Assembly: GCA_017390475.1 (NCBI GenBank)
Contig: JAFPBO010000001.1
Coordinates: forward strand, 1-64,000
Direction of reading: 5' to 3'
Length of the DNA stretch: 64,000 nucleotides
DNA from: Loktanella sp.
GTDB lineage: Bacteria > Pseudomonadota > Alphaproteobacteria > Rhodobacterales > Rhodobacteraceae
A program made the position numbers and the translations under genes. Shown here piece by piece: positions 27,901 through 35,895 of the stretch; positions within the stretch are counted from its first letter, which is position 1; the number at the start of each line of letters is the position of its first letter. Below the pieces are notes generated by a model. That model saw only the letters and a program-made list of their open reading frames with translations. It made no database searches and was not told the origin of the DNA.

Positions 27901-28103
27901 TGCTGTTTGACCCATTCTTCGCTGCGATGGCGGTGACGATCATGGCAGGGCTGGGTTTTGCGTCGGTCCTGACACTCGTCGGTGTGCCGGTGCTGTATCA
28001 CACCTATCTGCGGACCGAACGCCGGGCCGAGGCAGAAGCCACTCCTCTGCCGCCGTTATCGGCACAAGCTCAACCAACCCCGCGTTCTCTGGTCGCGGAG
28101 TAG
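24999..28103 (+). CDS. RND efflux pump inner-membrane permease
   Basis: 1034 aa, the usual length of an AcrB/HAE1-type RND transporter. Twelve transmembrane segments are arranged as 1 + 5 and 1 + 5 around two large periplasmic loops. The proton-relay Asp is in the TM4 segment GMLVDNAIVMAEGMQIE (LVDNA replaces the common VDDA). TM10-12 contain SLSGMLIKNAIVLVEEID. Periplasmic subdomains include DKLRARVADAIPNLPSGVLT. It is coupled to the adaptor gene as one operon. Its subfamily resembles pumps of the MexF/CzcA-like 'efflux RND transporter permease' group; the substrates (drugs, solvents, bile-like compounds) are not predictable. Confidence 0.95.
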   Translation: MSIARAAIERPLYTWLLILFCIFGGIGGYLSVGKLEDPSITLKSALVITPWPGATAAEMASDVSEVLESEIQKLDELDFITSRNTPGLSVIEVNIRDTFDGSELPQVWDKLRARVADAIPNLPSGVLTPEINDSFGDIYGIYLAITAPGFDDAEIHDIARFLRRELLGIRGVANVELLGLPEEAVFVEPDQAILTNLGVPPGAILSALGAVSGVNPTGAVRDGAARLRVEAPQQDAADFALRGLTIGSQGETFNLIDLAEISRGRVDEPRQMIRHNGVEAFTLAISALDTENIVTVGARVEAHLAQIGSDLPLGLQMDPIYQQHVVVSDANNAFLVSLVLSVSVVIGVLALFMGGRAAVVVGVTLALTVIFTFFFMMLFGIKVERISLGALIIAMGMLVDNAIVMAEGMQIEMRRGRSATEAAQETARKTQVPLLGATVIGAMAFAGIGLSPDASGEFMFSLFAVITISLLLSWLLAVTVTPLLASYFFEVGGLAEGEDPYDRPFFRGYAAIVRGALRVRWLVIMGLLSGTVAGFGAMAFVTQQFFPPADTPLFYFNYQGAQGTSIHEASDDLAVIEDWLAMRDDVQAYTTIIGQGVSRFILTYAPAKPDPAYGQVIIRASEVEAIPALRDDLAAFARNALPWAETRVEQIIYGPPVGADVEIRLSGPDPDVLRTLAAEAQLILESTPLLYTQRIDWREREFTARPVYAHDRAQRLGISRADVAGALALATDGIPAGTIRESDREIPIIVRSPRVDHDTRLVDQIVFAPVTGSYTMMDQVIDGFTVQARDSVIVRRDRAPTIAVQSFTVPGVLADAAFREVRTALEGIALPEGYRFAWGGEFESAGQAQESLGRQMPLAFGTMLLITVLLFGRLRQTAVIWTVVPMAVNGAAIGLLVTGMPFSFTALLGLLSLSGMLIKNAIVLVEEIDVQKEEVGLPQSQAIIIASVSRLRPVVLAAGTTILGMAPLLFDPFFAAMAVTIMAGLGFASVLTLVGVPVLYHTYLRTERRAEAEATPLPPLSAQAQPTPRSLVAE

Positions 28104-28324
28104 TGCGAAGGCTGACGTTTCCGCTACGATGGTTGTGCCCCCGGTCCTGTCGGTATCAATCAAATTGGCGGTTTGAATGAAACCATCAACATGGCAAATA
28201 AGATCCTGGAGTGTATCGAATTCGTGCAATTTATGGCTCATAGCTGACTTGTCTGCATGGAATTTTACTGAAAAACTGGCTCTGAATGACGTCAACCTAA
28301 CGACACGCCAGAAAGTGACCAAAA

Positions 28325-28840
28325 TTGCAGCGCATCTCGCCCAGACAACGGATTACCCTGCTGCTCGCCTGCCTGTCTGTTCTGGCAGGATGCGGCAGGT
28401 CATCTTCACTATCCGCGCCAGCAAGCGAAATCGATTGTATGGCACGTGCCATGTATTTTGAATCGAACCGCTCCAGCCGGGATGGCATGGTCGCAGTAGG
28501 AAGCGTAGTTATGAACCGTGTTGAATCTGATGCGTTTCCCAACAGCATCTGCGATGTGGTCAGCCAGAAAAATCAGTTCGCACCCGGCGTCATGACCAAG
28601 GAAATGAACAGCAGTTCAGCACCTTTTGCCAGGGCCGCCGCGCAGGCGGTTTACGCAGGTGAAAGGCACCCCGATATCGGAGGCGCAAGATTTTTCCATG
28701 CAGCCTGGTATCAGGCGTCTTACAATAACATGCACTACGTCCTGACAACCGGGGGAAACGCCTTCTACGAACGGCGGCGGCCTGAAAACGTTACTGTCCC
28801 GGCACCGCTTCCTGCATCAGAGGGCAAAACTGGAAGGTGA
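28325..28840 (+). CDS. Lipoprotein cell-wall hydrolase (Hydrolase_2 / SleB type)
   Basis: 171 aa. A lipoprotein signal is visible: a hydrophobic core then LSVLAGC with Cys23 as the acylated residue. The rest is a SleB-like catalytic domain: CMARAMYFESNRSSRDGMVAVG holds the conserved Glu after YF, followed by VMNRVESDAFPNSICDVVSQ and NQFAPG, all standard for Hydrolase_2 lytic enzymes acting on peptidoglycan. The C-terminal ARFFHAAW fits the same family. The only in-frame start before the signal is a TTG at 28325, so the exact start is uncertain. It stands alone, convergent with the phn genes. The 221 bases upstream hold no other gene. Confidence 0.85.
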   Translation: MQRISPRQRITLLLACLSVLAGCGRSSSLSAPASEIDCMARAMYFESNRSSRDGMVAVGSVVMNRVESDAFPNSICDVVSQKNQFAPGVMTKEMNSSSAPFARAAAQAVYAGERHPDIGGARFFHAAWYQASYNNMHYVLTTGGNAFYERRRPENVTVPAPLPASEGKTGR

Positions 28841-28910
28841 CAATGCATCCCGCCCTCTCTCACGCCGTTTTCGCGGCACGGGTCCATCATGGGAGACGAT
28901 GGAGGTACAG

Positions 28911-29567
28911 CTAAGCGCTGCCATTGCCCGACCCGGACCTGACTCGATACTTTGCGATGAAGTCATCAATATCGAGCTTGCGGATGTCGGGAAGGGCGGC
29001 CTTATACTCCTTGTGTGACCAGTCCCAGACGGCAATCTCCAGCAACGCCTCTGCCTGGCTTTCTGAAAAGCGGCGCTTGATCAGACGCGCTGGCACACCT
29101 CCGACGACGGTATAGGGCGCGACATCGCGGGTCACGACTGCACCCGCGCCGATCACCGCGCCCGTGCCGATGGTCACACCTGCGGTGATCGTCACACCAT
29201 GCCCGATCCAGACGTCATGCCCGATGGTGACCCAATCAGCCTTGCGCCAGGCAAAGAAATCATGATCATCCTCGCCCAGCCCATAGGCCGCAGCACGATA
29301 GACCGAATGATGCTGCACCGCCCGCCATGTCGGGTGATTGCCCGGATTGATCCGCGCGCCATTGGCGATCGAGCACATCTTGCCGATGCTGGTCCAGACG
29401 ACATGGCAATCCTGCGTGATATAGGACCAGTCCCCCATGGACGACGCCCGCATCTGGGTGCTTTTGCCGACCTCGGTCCAGGCACCCAGATCACAGTCCA
29501 CCACGATGGCATCTGGGTGGATCGTTGGGGTTTCGCTGAGGTGGTTCTTGCTGCCTGCGCCGCTCAT
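28911..29567 (-). CDS. Phosphonate-locus hexapeptide-repeat transferase
   Basis: 218 aa of the left-handed beta-helix acyltransferase type. The hexapeptide pattern runs from ~25 to ~165 (for example [20 protein letters not shown], then [15 protein letters not shown], then the [16 protein letters not shown] closing signature). ATG 29567 overlaps the phnE2 stop (ATGA); a frame extending upstream lies inside phnE2. Family members linked to phn loci are annotated as phosphonate-metabolism transferases. A role such as acetylating an aminophosphonate is inferred from position only. It ends the phnCDE operon and converges with the cell-wall hydrolase gene. Confidence 0.85.
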   Translation of the reverse strand: MSGAGSKNHLSETPTIHPDAIVVDCDLGAWTEVGKSTQMRASSMGDWSYITQDCHVVWTSIGKMCSIANGARINPGNHPTWRAVQHHSVYRAAAYGLGEDDHDFFAWRKADWVTIGHDVWIGHGVTITAGVTIGTGAVIGAGAVVTRDVAPYTVVGGVPARLIKRRFSESQAEALLEIAVWDWSHKEYKAALPDIRKLDIDDFIAKYRVRSGSGNGSA

Positions 29568-30421
29568 CTTGCTGTCTCTGTCTTGCCGATCAGGCGTTGA
29601 CGGATCAGGGCGGACATCCAGTCGATGACATAAACCATCGCGATGATCAGAAAGATGATCGACCAGGCCTGATCCCATTGATAGGTGGATATTCGGTCAG
29701 ACAGCAAAAATCCGATGCCACCCGCCCCGACAATGCCAAGGATCGTGCTGGAACGCACGTTGGATTCAAAATTATACAGCAGGATCGACAGGATCACCGG
29801 ATTGACCTGCGGCATGACCCCATAGCGGATTTGCTGCAAGCGTGACCCGCCCGATGCCTTGACCCCGTCGACCGGTTTTTGCGACGTATTTTCAATCGCT
29901 TCCGAGAAGAGTTTGGCAAAAGTGCCGATCTCGCTGACCGCGATGGCCAGCACCCCGGCCAACGGCCCCAACCCGAAGGCCCGGATAAATATCAGTGCCA
30001 GAATAAGCGTTTCAAAGGCTCGGATCACGTCATAGCCGCGCCGCGTGCTCAGCCGCAGAAAATTCAGCCGGTTGATGTTCTTTGCCCCCAGAAACGACAG
30101 TGGAAAGGCGATGATCGCCCCCAGCAGCGTGCCCAGAAAGGCCATCGACAACGTCTCGGCCAGCCCGAACAGCACTTCTGCAAACTGGTCCCATTCGGTC
30201 CAGACATAGGGCGGGAACATGAAGGACAGCACCCGGCCCAGACGGCCAAGGCCGTCCCAGATGCGCGTTGGCGAAAAGCCGAAATCATAAAGGCACCACG
30301 CGAACAGCAGGATAAACCCGGCCCAGATCGCTGCGCGGCGCAGGCGCACTTGCAACGGTGCCCGAAAGGCCAACGGCGCGCGCGCGCGGGCTGCCGCGAT
30401 TTGTTCATTGGTCATGCTCAT
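29564..30421 (-). CDS. phnE2: Phosphonate ABC transporter permease PhnE2
   Basis: 285 aa. After a basic N-terminus there are about six TM helices. The EAA loop lies in [21 protein letters not shown], followed by [21 protein letters not shown], characteristic of PhnE. The [20 protein letters not shown] stretch after the loop matches the family. The gene overlaps phnE1 upstream and the transferase downstream by four bases each. It forms the inner-membrane channel with PhnE1 for phosphonates delivered by PhnD and powered by PhnC. Confidence 0.95.
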   Translation of the reverse strand: MSMTNEQIAAARARAPLAFRAPLQVRLRRAAIWAGFILLFAWCLYDFGFSPTRIWDGLGRLGRVLSFMFPPYVWTEWDQFAEVLFGLAETLSMAFLGTLLGAIIAFPLSFLGAKNINRLNFLRLSTRRGYDVIRAFETLILALIFIRAFGLGPLAGVLAIAVSEIGTFAKLFSEAIENTSQKPVDGVKASGGSRLQQIRYGVMPQVNPVILSILLYNFESNVRSSTILGIVGAGGIGFLLSDRISTYQWDQAWSIIFLIIAMVYVIDWMSALIRQRLIGKTETAR

Positions 30422-31320
30422 GGCCGTGCCTCCATTCCGATCACCCGGTGGCGTAACTTTTCTGATCCGTAATCAATGACCATCACGGTCACGAGGATGA
30501 TGACAAACAGTGCTGAAAGGTCGGTATAGACCTGATAGGACATCGCGGTACGAAACTCCTGCCCCAGCCCACCTGCGCCGACATAGCCGATGATCGACGA
30601 GGCCCGCACATTGATCTCAAACCGCAACAACGTGTAGCTGATGATATTGGGCAGGATCTGCGGCACTGCGCCATAACGCATCTGGTCAAACCATGACCCA
30701 CCCGCCGCCTTGACGCCGTCTAGCGGGCGCATGTCGATGTTTTCATTGACCTCTGAATACAGCTTGCCCAAGGCACCGACTGTATGCAGCCCGATAGCCA
30801 GCACCCCGGCCATAGGTCCGACACCAAAGCAAAAGACAAAGATCAGCGCGAAAACCAGTTCCGGTACGGTACGGGCGATTTCCAGGTAGCGCCGTGAGAT
30901 CCACAGCACCCATTTGGCAGGGGTCAGGTTTCGTGCGGCGGGAAATGACAGCACAAAGCCTCCGATCACACCCAGCACCGTTGCCATGAACGCGATCAGG
31001 ATCGTTTCCAGCAACAGCCGCGCCCAGATTTGCCAGCGGGCAAACCATTCGGCGATGTCAGTGCCAAGCGTTGCCCAGTGCAGATCGGGCAGCGTCTTGA
31101 CCAGGTATTCACCAAGCCGCGGCAACCCTGCGCCGATGACCCAGCGTTCGGCACGGGTACCGTCGGCCTGGGTGACCTGCGTCACCTTGAAAAAGTTCGA
31201 GGCTTCAGCCGTCAGCAGAAACAGGATGACAAGCGTGCCGGTGATCACCAGAAAGCTGAGCCGTGACCGTTTGCGATGCTGGGCAAAATCGGATTCAAAG
31301 GAAAGGATCGCTGCGTTCAT
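30418..31320 (-). CDS. phnE1: Phosphonate ABC transporter permease PhnE1
   Basis: 300 aa from ATG 31320; upstream in-frame codons fall within an intercistronic hairpin and are rejected. One TM helix (LSFLVITGTLVILFLLTAEA) is followed by a periplasmic region (~60-110) and five further TM helices. The EAA-type loop is RPLDGVKAAGGSWFDQMRYG, then VPQILPNIISYTLLRFEINV. VGAGGLGQEFRTAM ends the conserved block. The gene begins 65 bases after phnD and overlaps phnE2. The two permeases probably make a heterodimer. PhnE1 has the longer N-terminal extension typical of the first copy. Confidence 0.95.
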   Translation of the reverse strand: MNAAILSFESDFAQHRKRSRLSFLVITGTLVILFLLTAEASNFFKVTQVTQADGTRAERWVIGAGLPRLGEYLVKTLPDLHWATLGTDIAEWFARWQIWARLLLETILIAFMATVLGVIGGFVLSFPAARNLTPAKWVLWISRRYLEIARTVPELVFALIFVFCFGVGPMAGVLAIGLHTVGALGKLYSEVNENIDMRPLDGVKAAGGSWFDQMRYGAVPQILPNIISYTLLRFEINVRASSIIGYVGAGGLGQEFRTAMSYQVYTDLSALFVIILVTVMVIDYGSEKLRHRVIGMEARP

Positions 31321-31341
31321 AAGAAATATCCCGGCGCAAGG

Positions 31342-31365
31342 CGGGTGGGCTGTCAGGCCCACCCG
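31342..31365 (-). other. Intercistronic stem-loop between phnD and phnE1
   Basis: A perfect 9-bp stem (CGGGTGGGC / GCCCACCCG) with a 6-base loop lies in the 64-base gap after phnD, with no T run. Hairpins in this place often protect the binding-protein part of the mRNA from 3' decay, giving more PhnD than permease; that role is inference. Confidence 0.55.
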
Positions 31366-31384
31366 GACAGGTTCAGATCAGGTG

Positions 31385-32287
31385 TCAGCCCCGGCGATTG
31401 GCACGGAACCAGTCGCGCATTTCGATCAGGATTTCATATTGCTCATGCTCCACGTCGATATAACGGCCAGCGGTCGAGGCTTCGCCGCCTGTGATCTGCT
31501 TGAACAGTTCAGGCGCGGCTGTCGGCGTGGCCATAACCGCCGCCTTCATGTCGTCGATCAACCCTTGCGGCAGATTTGCCCGCGCGGTGAACGGGCTGGA
31601 TGGGATCAGCGGGCTTTTCCAGATGAAACAGATATCGTCTGCGGCGATCATCCCCTTGCTGACCATGCGCTGGACATTGCCAGAGATTTCATTGGACCAA
31701 CTGGTTGCAGCCGCGTCAAACTGCCCGTTGACCACCCCCATGATCGAGGATTCATGGCTGCCCGAAAACGGAACTGCGCCAAAGAACTCTTCTGGCGGAT
31801 ATCCTTCGGCTGACAATGTATAGAAAGGTACCGTGTAACCAGAGGCGCTGTTGGGATCAGCAAAGGCAAGCGTTTTACCTGCCAGATCGTCGACTGTCGT
31901 ATATCCCGCATCGCATCGCGCAGCGATGACGCTGTGATACCCGAAGGACCCGTCCTGCTGTTCAGTTGTCAGCAGCGGGACGACATTGCCATCCATCTCT
32001 GACCAGGCCGCGGCATAGGCCGATGGGCCGAACCAAGAAAATTCGATCTGGCCCGCCGCAAGCGCCTGAATGGCACTGTCGTAGCTGCCGGCGGGGAAAA
32101 TCTCGACCTCGACGCCCAGGGTTTCTTCCAGATAATCCTCGAACGGGCCCCAGCGCGTATTGCGGTCCAGTTCGTTCTCGCTGGAAATCAGCGCAAACCG
32201 GACGATCCGGTAATCGGTTTTCCAGTCTTCTGCCACAGCGGGCAAAGCCATCAGGGTGGCCAGAGCAGTCATCATTGTCAGTCGCAT
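31385..32287 (-). CDS. phnD: Phosphonate ABC transporter substrate-binding protein PhnD
   Basis: 300 aa from ATG 32287 (MRLTMMTALATLMALPAVAE is the signal peptide, cleaved after AVA). The mature protein has the PhnD signature: FALISSENELDRNTRWGPFE near the N-terminus, AIQALAAGQIEFSWFGPSAY as the ligand cleft, then LAFADPNSASGYTVPFYTLS and SHESSIMGVVNGQFDAAATS. Serines and threonines in these loops normally bind the phosphonate. It sits between phnC and phnE1; AAGGAT precedes the ATG. Broad-specificity phosphonate uptake is established for the family. Confidence 0.95.
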   Translation of the reverse strand: MRLTMMTALATLMALPAVAEDWKTDYRIVRFALISSENELDRNTRWGPFEDYLEETLGVEVEIFPAGSYDSAIQALAAGQIEFSWFGPSAYAAAWSEMDGNVVPLLTTEQQDGSFGYHSVIAARCDAGYTTVDDLAGKTLAFADPNSASGYTVPFYTLSAEGYPPEEFFGAVPFSGSHESSIMGVVNGQFDAAATSWSNEISGNVQRMVSKGMIAADDICFIWKSPLIPSSPFTARANLPQGLIDDMKAAVMATPTAAPELFKQITGGEASTAGRYIDVEHEQYEILIEMRDWFRANRRG

Positions 32288-32317
32288 GGAAGGTATCCTT
32301 ATCAAAGGGTGGGGAAA

Positions 32318-33130
32318 TCAGGCGTCGATCTTGACCGGCGCAGCATAGGCCGTGGTGGATGTGACGGCCTCCTTGAACTCGGCCAGCCCTTCCAATCCAT
32401 AAATGTCGCGCACGACATCATTGGTCAGTTGCTTGGCTGTGCCGTCGAACATCACACGGCCCGCGCGCATCGCGACGATCCGGTCGCAATATTCGCGGGC
32501 AGTATCCAGCGTGTGCAGATTGACCAGCACGGTCAGTCCGTCTTCGCGGTTGATCTTGCGCAGTTCATCCATCACGCGGGTCGCATTGGCCGGGTCAAGG
32601 CTGGCGATCGGTTCATCGGCGAGCATGATCTTGGGCCGCTGCACCAGCGCCTTGGCGATGGCCACGCGCTGTTGTTGTCCGCCAGATAAAGTCCCCGCCC
32701 GCTGCAGCGCCTGTGGGACAAGGTCCAGCCGGTCCAGCGCCTGAATCGCCATGGCGCGTTCTTCGTCGGTAAAGCGCATTGCCATCGAACTGATGAACCC
32801 ATGCTCTGACAGCCGCCCGATCAGCACATTGGTCAGCACGTCAAGTCGGTCAACCAGATTGAACTGCTGAAAGATCATTGCACAATCACGCCGCCATTCC
32901 CGCAAGGCCTTGCCCTTCAGCGCCGTGACATCGACCCCTTCAAAGGAAATCGTCCCCGACGTCGGGTCAATCAAGCGGTTGATCAGGCGGAGCATTGTTG
33001 ATTTGCCTGCCCCTGAGCGTCCGATCACCCCGACAAACTGTCCGGGTGGAATCGAGAGTGATACTTTGTCAACGGCGGTGGTGTCACCAAATTGGCGGGT
33101 GATCGCGGAGAGCGTGAGATGTGCTGTCAT
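32318..33130 (-). CDS. phnC: Phosphonate ABC transporter ATP-binding protein PhnC
   Basis: 270 aa. Walker A is [17 protein letters not shown], the Q-loop is [16 protein letters not shown] (PhnC-specific wording), the signature is [16 protein letters not shown], Walker B is [12 protein letters not shown] and the switch is [11 protein letters not shown]. It is the first gene of the uptake operon. A 16-bp palindrome identical to that before phnF ends four bases upstream of its ATG, so PhnF probably blocks both the promoter and the ribosome site. The phnM stop is only about 60 bases upstream, so the two operons may also read through. Confidence 0.95.
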   Translation of the reverse strand: MTAHLTLSAITRQFGDTTAVDKVSLSIPPGQFVGVIGRSGAGKSTMLRLINRLIDPTSGTISFEGVDVTALKGKALREWRRDCAMIFQQFNLVDRLDVLTNVLIGRLSEHGFISSMAMRFTDEERAMAIQALDRLDLVPQALQRAGTLSGGQQQRVAIAKALVQRPKIMLADEPIASLDPANATRVMDELRKINREDGLTVLVNLHTLDTAREYCDRIVAMRAGRVMFDGTAKQLTNDVVRDIYGLEGLAEFKEAVTSTTAYAAPVKIDA

Positions 33131-33134
33131 GGTG

Positions 33135-33150
33135 ATTCATCCGAATGAAT
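33135..33150 (-). promoter_or_regulatory. PhnF operator upstream of phnC
   Basis: Palindrome ATTCATTCGGATGAAT (ATTCAT-N4-ATGAAT) read on the minus strand, ending four bases before the phnC ATG. The identical 16 bases precede phnF at 39571-39586. Identity at the two phn promoters and nowhere else noticed makes a shared PhnF operator very likely. The element doubles as the ribosome-binding region (GGAT). Confidence 0.75.
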
Positions 33151-33189
33151 TTTACACCTGAGTCCTAGCCTCTCTGCGTAACAGTCCCA

Positions 33190-34395
33190 TTACCCGTATA
33201 TGACAGTTCCTTGACGCTCTTTGCCCCGTGTTTCCTGCAAGTCGTTGATCAACGGCAACGTGCCGTTGGCATGGATCATCTCGCCATTGCGCAGTGTCAT
33301 CACCACCCGGTCAGCGGCATCGACCACTACCAGATCAGCGTTTCTTCCGATGCTGATTTCACCACGATCATGCAGGCCCAATGCCTTGGCCGGATTGACA
33401 GTGGCCAGCCGCGCAGCGCCCGCCAGGCCAGCAGGGTCATCCATCGCCAAGGCCCGGATCGCCGGAAGGATCGCGGCTGGGTGATAATCCGCCGCCAAAA
33501 TCGACAAAAGCCCGGCGCGATGCGCATCGCGGGCAGACAGATTGCCGGAATAGCTTTGTCCGCGCATCGCATTGGGCGCGCCCATCGCAGTCATCAGGCC
33601 ACGGTCAATCGCGATCTGTGCGGCCTCCTGCGTGACGGGAAATTCTGCGATGACAGATCCCAGATCAGCCATCAGATGCGCCTTGGCGGCTGTGTCATCG
33701 TCATGACTTGCCAAGGGCACGCCGTTTTCGCGGCACATCTCCGCGACCATCTGCATATTGGCGAGCAGGATATCTTGCGGACGGCTGCGGGTTGCGATCG
33801 CCTCTTTCACCATCTGCCGCGCTTCTGCTTCGGATATGCCATTCTGGGCCGCCCGGTTCTGGATGTGGATTTCCAGGTTGCGATATTGCCCTTGCCCCGG
33901 CGTGTGATCCATCAGCGACACCAGATCGACATGGCCTTCGTCCAGCAGATCGCGCAACACGCCGACGGCATTGTCAAAGGTGATGTCGAACCGGGCATGG
34001 ATGCGGTGATCGACGCGGGCGCTGCCGCGCGCCTTTGCCAATTCGCGGATCACATGGCTGGTGTGATCGAATGACCGCCGCTCGCCTTCGCGCGCGCCGC
34101 GCGAAAACGATACCGCAGCATAGGCCGTGGTCACACCCGCCGCAGCGAGCCGCGCATCCAACGCGTTCAGCGCGACAGGCATCGGGAAATCGACCCGGGC
34201 GCGCGGCTCCAGTTCCTGTTCGATCATATCGCCATGCATGTCGATAAACCCGGCGAACACGGTGTGACCCCGTCCCCGGACACCACCGTTGACAGGTTTT
34301 TCAGAGATGTCTGCGATCTTGCCATCGGCGATCCGTACCGCGCCATGCGGTACAACGCGATCAGGCAGAACGAGTGTAAAATCAGAGAGCCACAT
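33190..34395 (-). CDS. phnM: RPnTP hydrolase PhnM
   Basis: 401 aa amidohydrolase, PhnM of the C-P lyase pathway: it removes pyrophosphate from alpha-D-ribose 1-methylphosphonate 5-triphosphate before C-P cleavage. The N-terminal metal region reads VFAGFIDMHGDMIEQELEPR, a family-specific variant of the HxH site. Further metal ligands lie in VDLVSLMDHTPGQGQYRN and VPLASHDDDTAAKAHL. The C-terminal RNADLVVVDAADRV is the usual amidohydrolase beta-sandwich return. It overlaps phnL by 14 bases and ends the phnF-M operon. Neither phnN nor phnP follows. Confidence 0.95.
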   Translation of the reverse strand: MWLSDFTLVLPDRVVPHGAVRIADGKIADISEKPVNGGVRGRGHTVFAGFIDMHGDMIEQELEPRARVDFPMPVALNALDARLAAAGVTTAYAAVSFSRGAREGERRSFDHTSHVIRELAKARGSARVDHRIHARFDITFDNAVGVLRDLLDEGHVDLVSLMDHTPGQGQYRNLEIHIQNRAAQNGISEAEARQMVKEAIATRSRPQDILLANMQMVAEMCRENGVPLASHDDDTAAKAHLMADLGSVIAEFPVTQEAAQIAIDRGLMTAMGAPNAMRGQSYSGNLSARDAHRAGLLSILAADYHPAAILPAIRALAMDDPAGLAGAARLATVNPAKALGLHDRGEISIGRNADLVVVDAADRVVMTLRNGEMIHANGTLPLINDLQETRGKERQGTVIYG

Positions 34396-35101
34396 CGGCG
34401 CGGTCCTTTTGTGATGTCTGGGTCGGTGTCAGGTCAAGTTCGCGGTCGATCAGCGTGGCCACGTCGCCGGGATGGTGAAAGACACCGATCATCGCGGTGC
34501 CAGCGGCCTTGAGTTCTGCCAGCCGCGCGATCAGCGCCGCGCGGGCCGCGACATCCAGCGATGCTGTCGGTTCATCCAGCAGCAACAGGCGTTGCGGCAG
34601 GATCAGCGCGCGGGCCAGGTTGACCTTTTGCTGTTCGCCGCCGGAAAATGTGGTCGGATAGGCGGGCCAAAGTGCAGGTTTCACGCCGAATGCGTTCAGC
34701 CAATGGCGCGCCTGATCCAGCGCGTCAGCGGCATCAATGCCGGCAAGGCGCAGGGGTTCGGCCACCAGCGCTTCGGCGCTGACGCGGGGGCGGGCGGTCA
34801 GGAACTGGGTGACAAAGCCGATCTCGGTCCGACGCAGATAGGTTACATCCACATCCGCTGCGCGCGCCAGATCGATTACCCCGTGGCTGGCGTGAAACAA
34901 TATCTGCCCGCCTGCCGCCAAATAGCTGCGATAAAGCGTGCGTAGCAGCGTGGATTTCCCCGCCCCGTTGCGCCCCTTCAGCAGCAGAAATTCACCTGCG
35001 TGCAGCTTAAAGGAAATATCATCGAACGCCGCCATCTTTGTATTCAGATGGTGCATGGTAAAGCCTTTGGCCAGGCCGTGGACATCAAGGATCAAGGTCA
35101 T
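34382..35101 (-). CDS. phnL: C-P lyase ABC-type protein PhnL
   Basis: 239 aa ATP-binding protein that associates with the C-P lyase core rather than with a transporter. Walker A is LLKGRNGAGKSTLLRTLYRS, the signature is FSGGEQQKVNLARALILP and Walker B is LLLLDEPTASLD. YLRRTEIGFVTQFLTARPRVS carries the Q-loop in the form typical of PhnL. The ATG overlaps the phnK stop by four bases (ATGA). Together with PhnK it is thought to drive assembly or turnover of the PhnGHIJ complex. Confidence 0.94.
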   Translation of the reverse strand: MTLILDVHGLAKGFTMHHLNTKMAAFDDISFKLHAGEFLLLKGRNGAGKSTLLRTLYRSYLAAGGQILFHASHGVIDLARAADVDVTYLRRTEIGFVTQFLTARPRVSAEALVAEPLRLAGIDAADALDQARHWLNAFGVKPALWPAYPTTFSGGEQQKVNLARALILPQRLLLLDEPTASLDVAARAALIARLAELKAAGTAMIGVFHHPGDVATLIDRELDLTPTQTSQKDRADVAL

Positions 35102-35895
35102 AGTTTTGCATGCACCAATTGTTGCGTATAGGCATGTTGCGGGTCCTGAAACACCTGATCGGCAAGGCCGGTTTCCACGACCTCGCCCCGGCGCATCACC
35201 ATCACCCGGTCAGATAGGGTGCGGATCACGCCCAGATCATGGCTGACGATGACCATGGTGATCTGCCGGTCCTGTTGCAGCCGCTTCAGCGTATCCAGCA
35301 CCAGCGCCTGCACGCTGACATCCAGCCCCGTTGTCGGCTCATCCAGCAACAAAAGGGCCGGTTCCAGCGCAATCGCCTTGGCCAGTTGCACCCGTTGCTG
35401 CATGCCGCCAGACAATTCCACCGGTGGTGCATCCATCCGGTCGAGCGGGAATTCCGACGCGTCCAATGCGGCGCTGGCCTTGTCGCGCAGCACGGCAAAG
35501 CGGCGTTCGCCCGCGACCAGCAACCGTTCCGCAACATTGCCGGACGAGCTGTGATGCATCAGCAGACCCAGATGCGGGTTCTGGTAAACGATACCAATCC
35601 GCGTCGCACACAGCATCCGGCGCGCGTAACGGTCAAGCTCGAACAGATTGCCCTGCACATCGGGCAGGTCCAGCGTATAGCTGCCGCTGTCGGGGGTTTC
35701 TTCCAGATTGAGGCAACGCAGAAAGGTGGATTTGCCAGATCCGCTTTCACCGACAATCCCCAGCACCTCACCAGGATAGATGGTGGCAGAAACATCTCGC
35801 AACGCATGAACCGCGCCATAGGATTTGCTGACGTTGCGCGCGATCAGCAGGGGCTGGGTTTTGACCAGCTGCGGTGCATCAAATGTCATGGTCAT
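35098..35895 (-). CDS. phnK: C-P lyase ABC-type protein PhnK
   Basis: 265 aa. Walker A is GESGSGKSTFLRCLN, the Q-loop is VYQNPHLGLLMHHSSSGNVA, the signature is LSGGMQQRVQLAKAIAL and Walker B is LLLLDEPTTGLD. The Q-loop wording is distinctive for PhnK, which docks on PhnJ in the C-P lyase core complex. It overlaps both phnJ and phnL by four bases. No residue is missing from the ATPase motifs, so PhnK looks intact even though its partner PhnJ is unusual here. Confidence 0.94.
   Translation of the reverse strand: MTMTFDAPQLVKTQPLLIARNVSKSYGAVHALRDVSATIYPGEVLGIVGESGSGKSTFLRCLNLEETPDSGSYTLDLPDVQGNLFELDRYARRMLCATRIGIVYQNPHLGLLMHHSSSGNVAERLLVAGERRFAVLRDKASAALDASEFPLDRMDAPPVELSGGMQQRVQLAKAIALEPALLLLDEPTTGLDVSVQALVLDTLKRLQQDRQITMVIVSHDLGVIRTLSDRVMVMRRGEVVETGLADQVFQDPQHAYTQQLVHAKL

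Noticed and set aside
24786-28001. Long minus-strand frames (394 and 474 residues) opposite the RND genes
   Set aside because: Shadows of the pump genes; composition (Gln/His/Arg-rich) and lack of motifs rule out real proteins.
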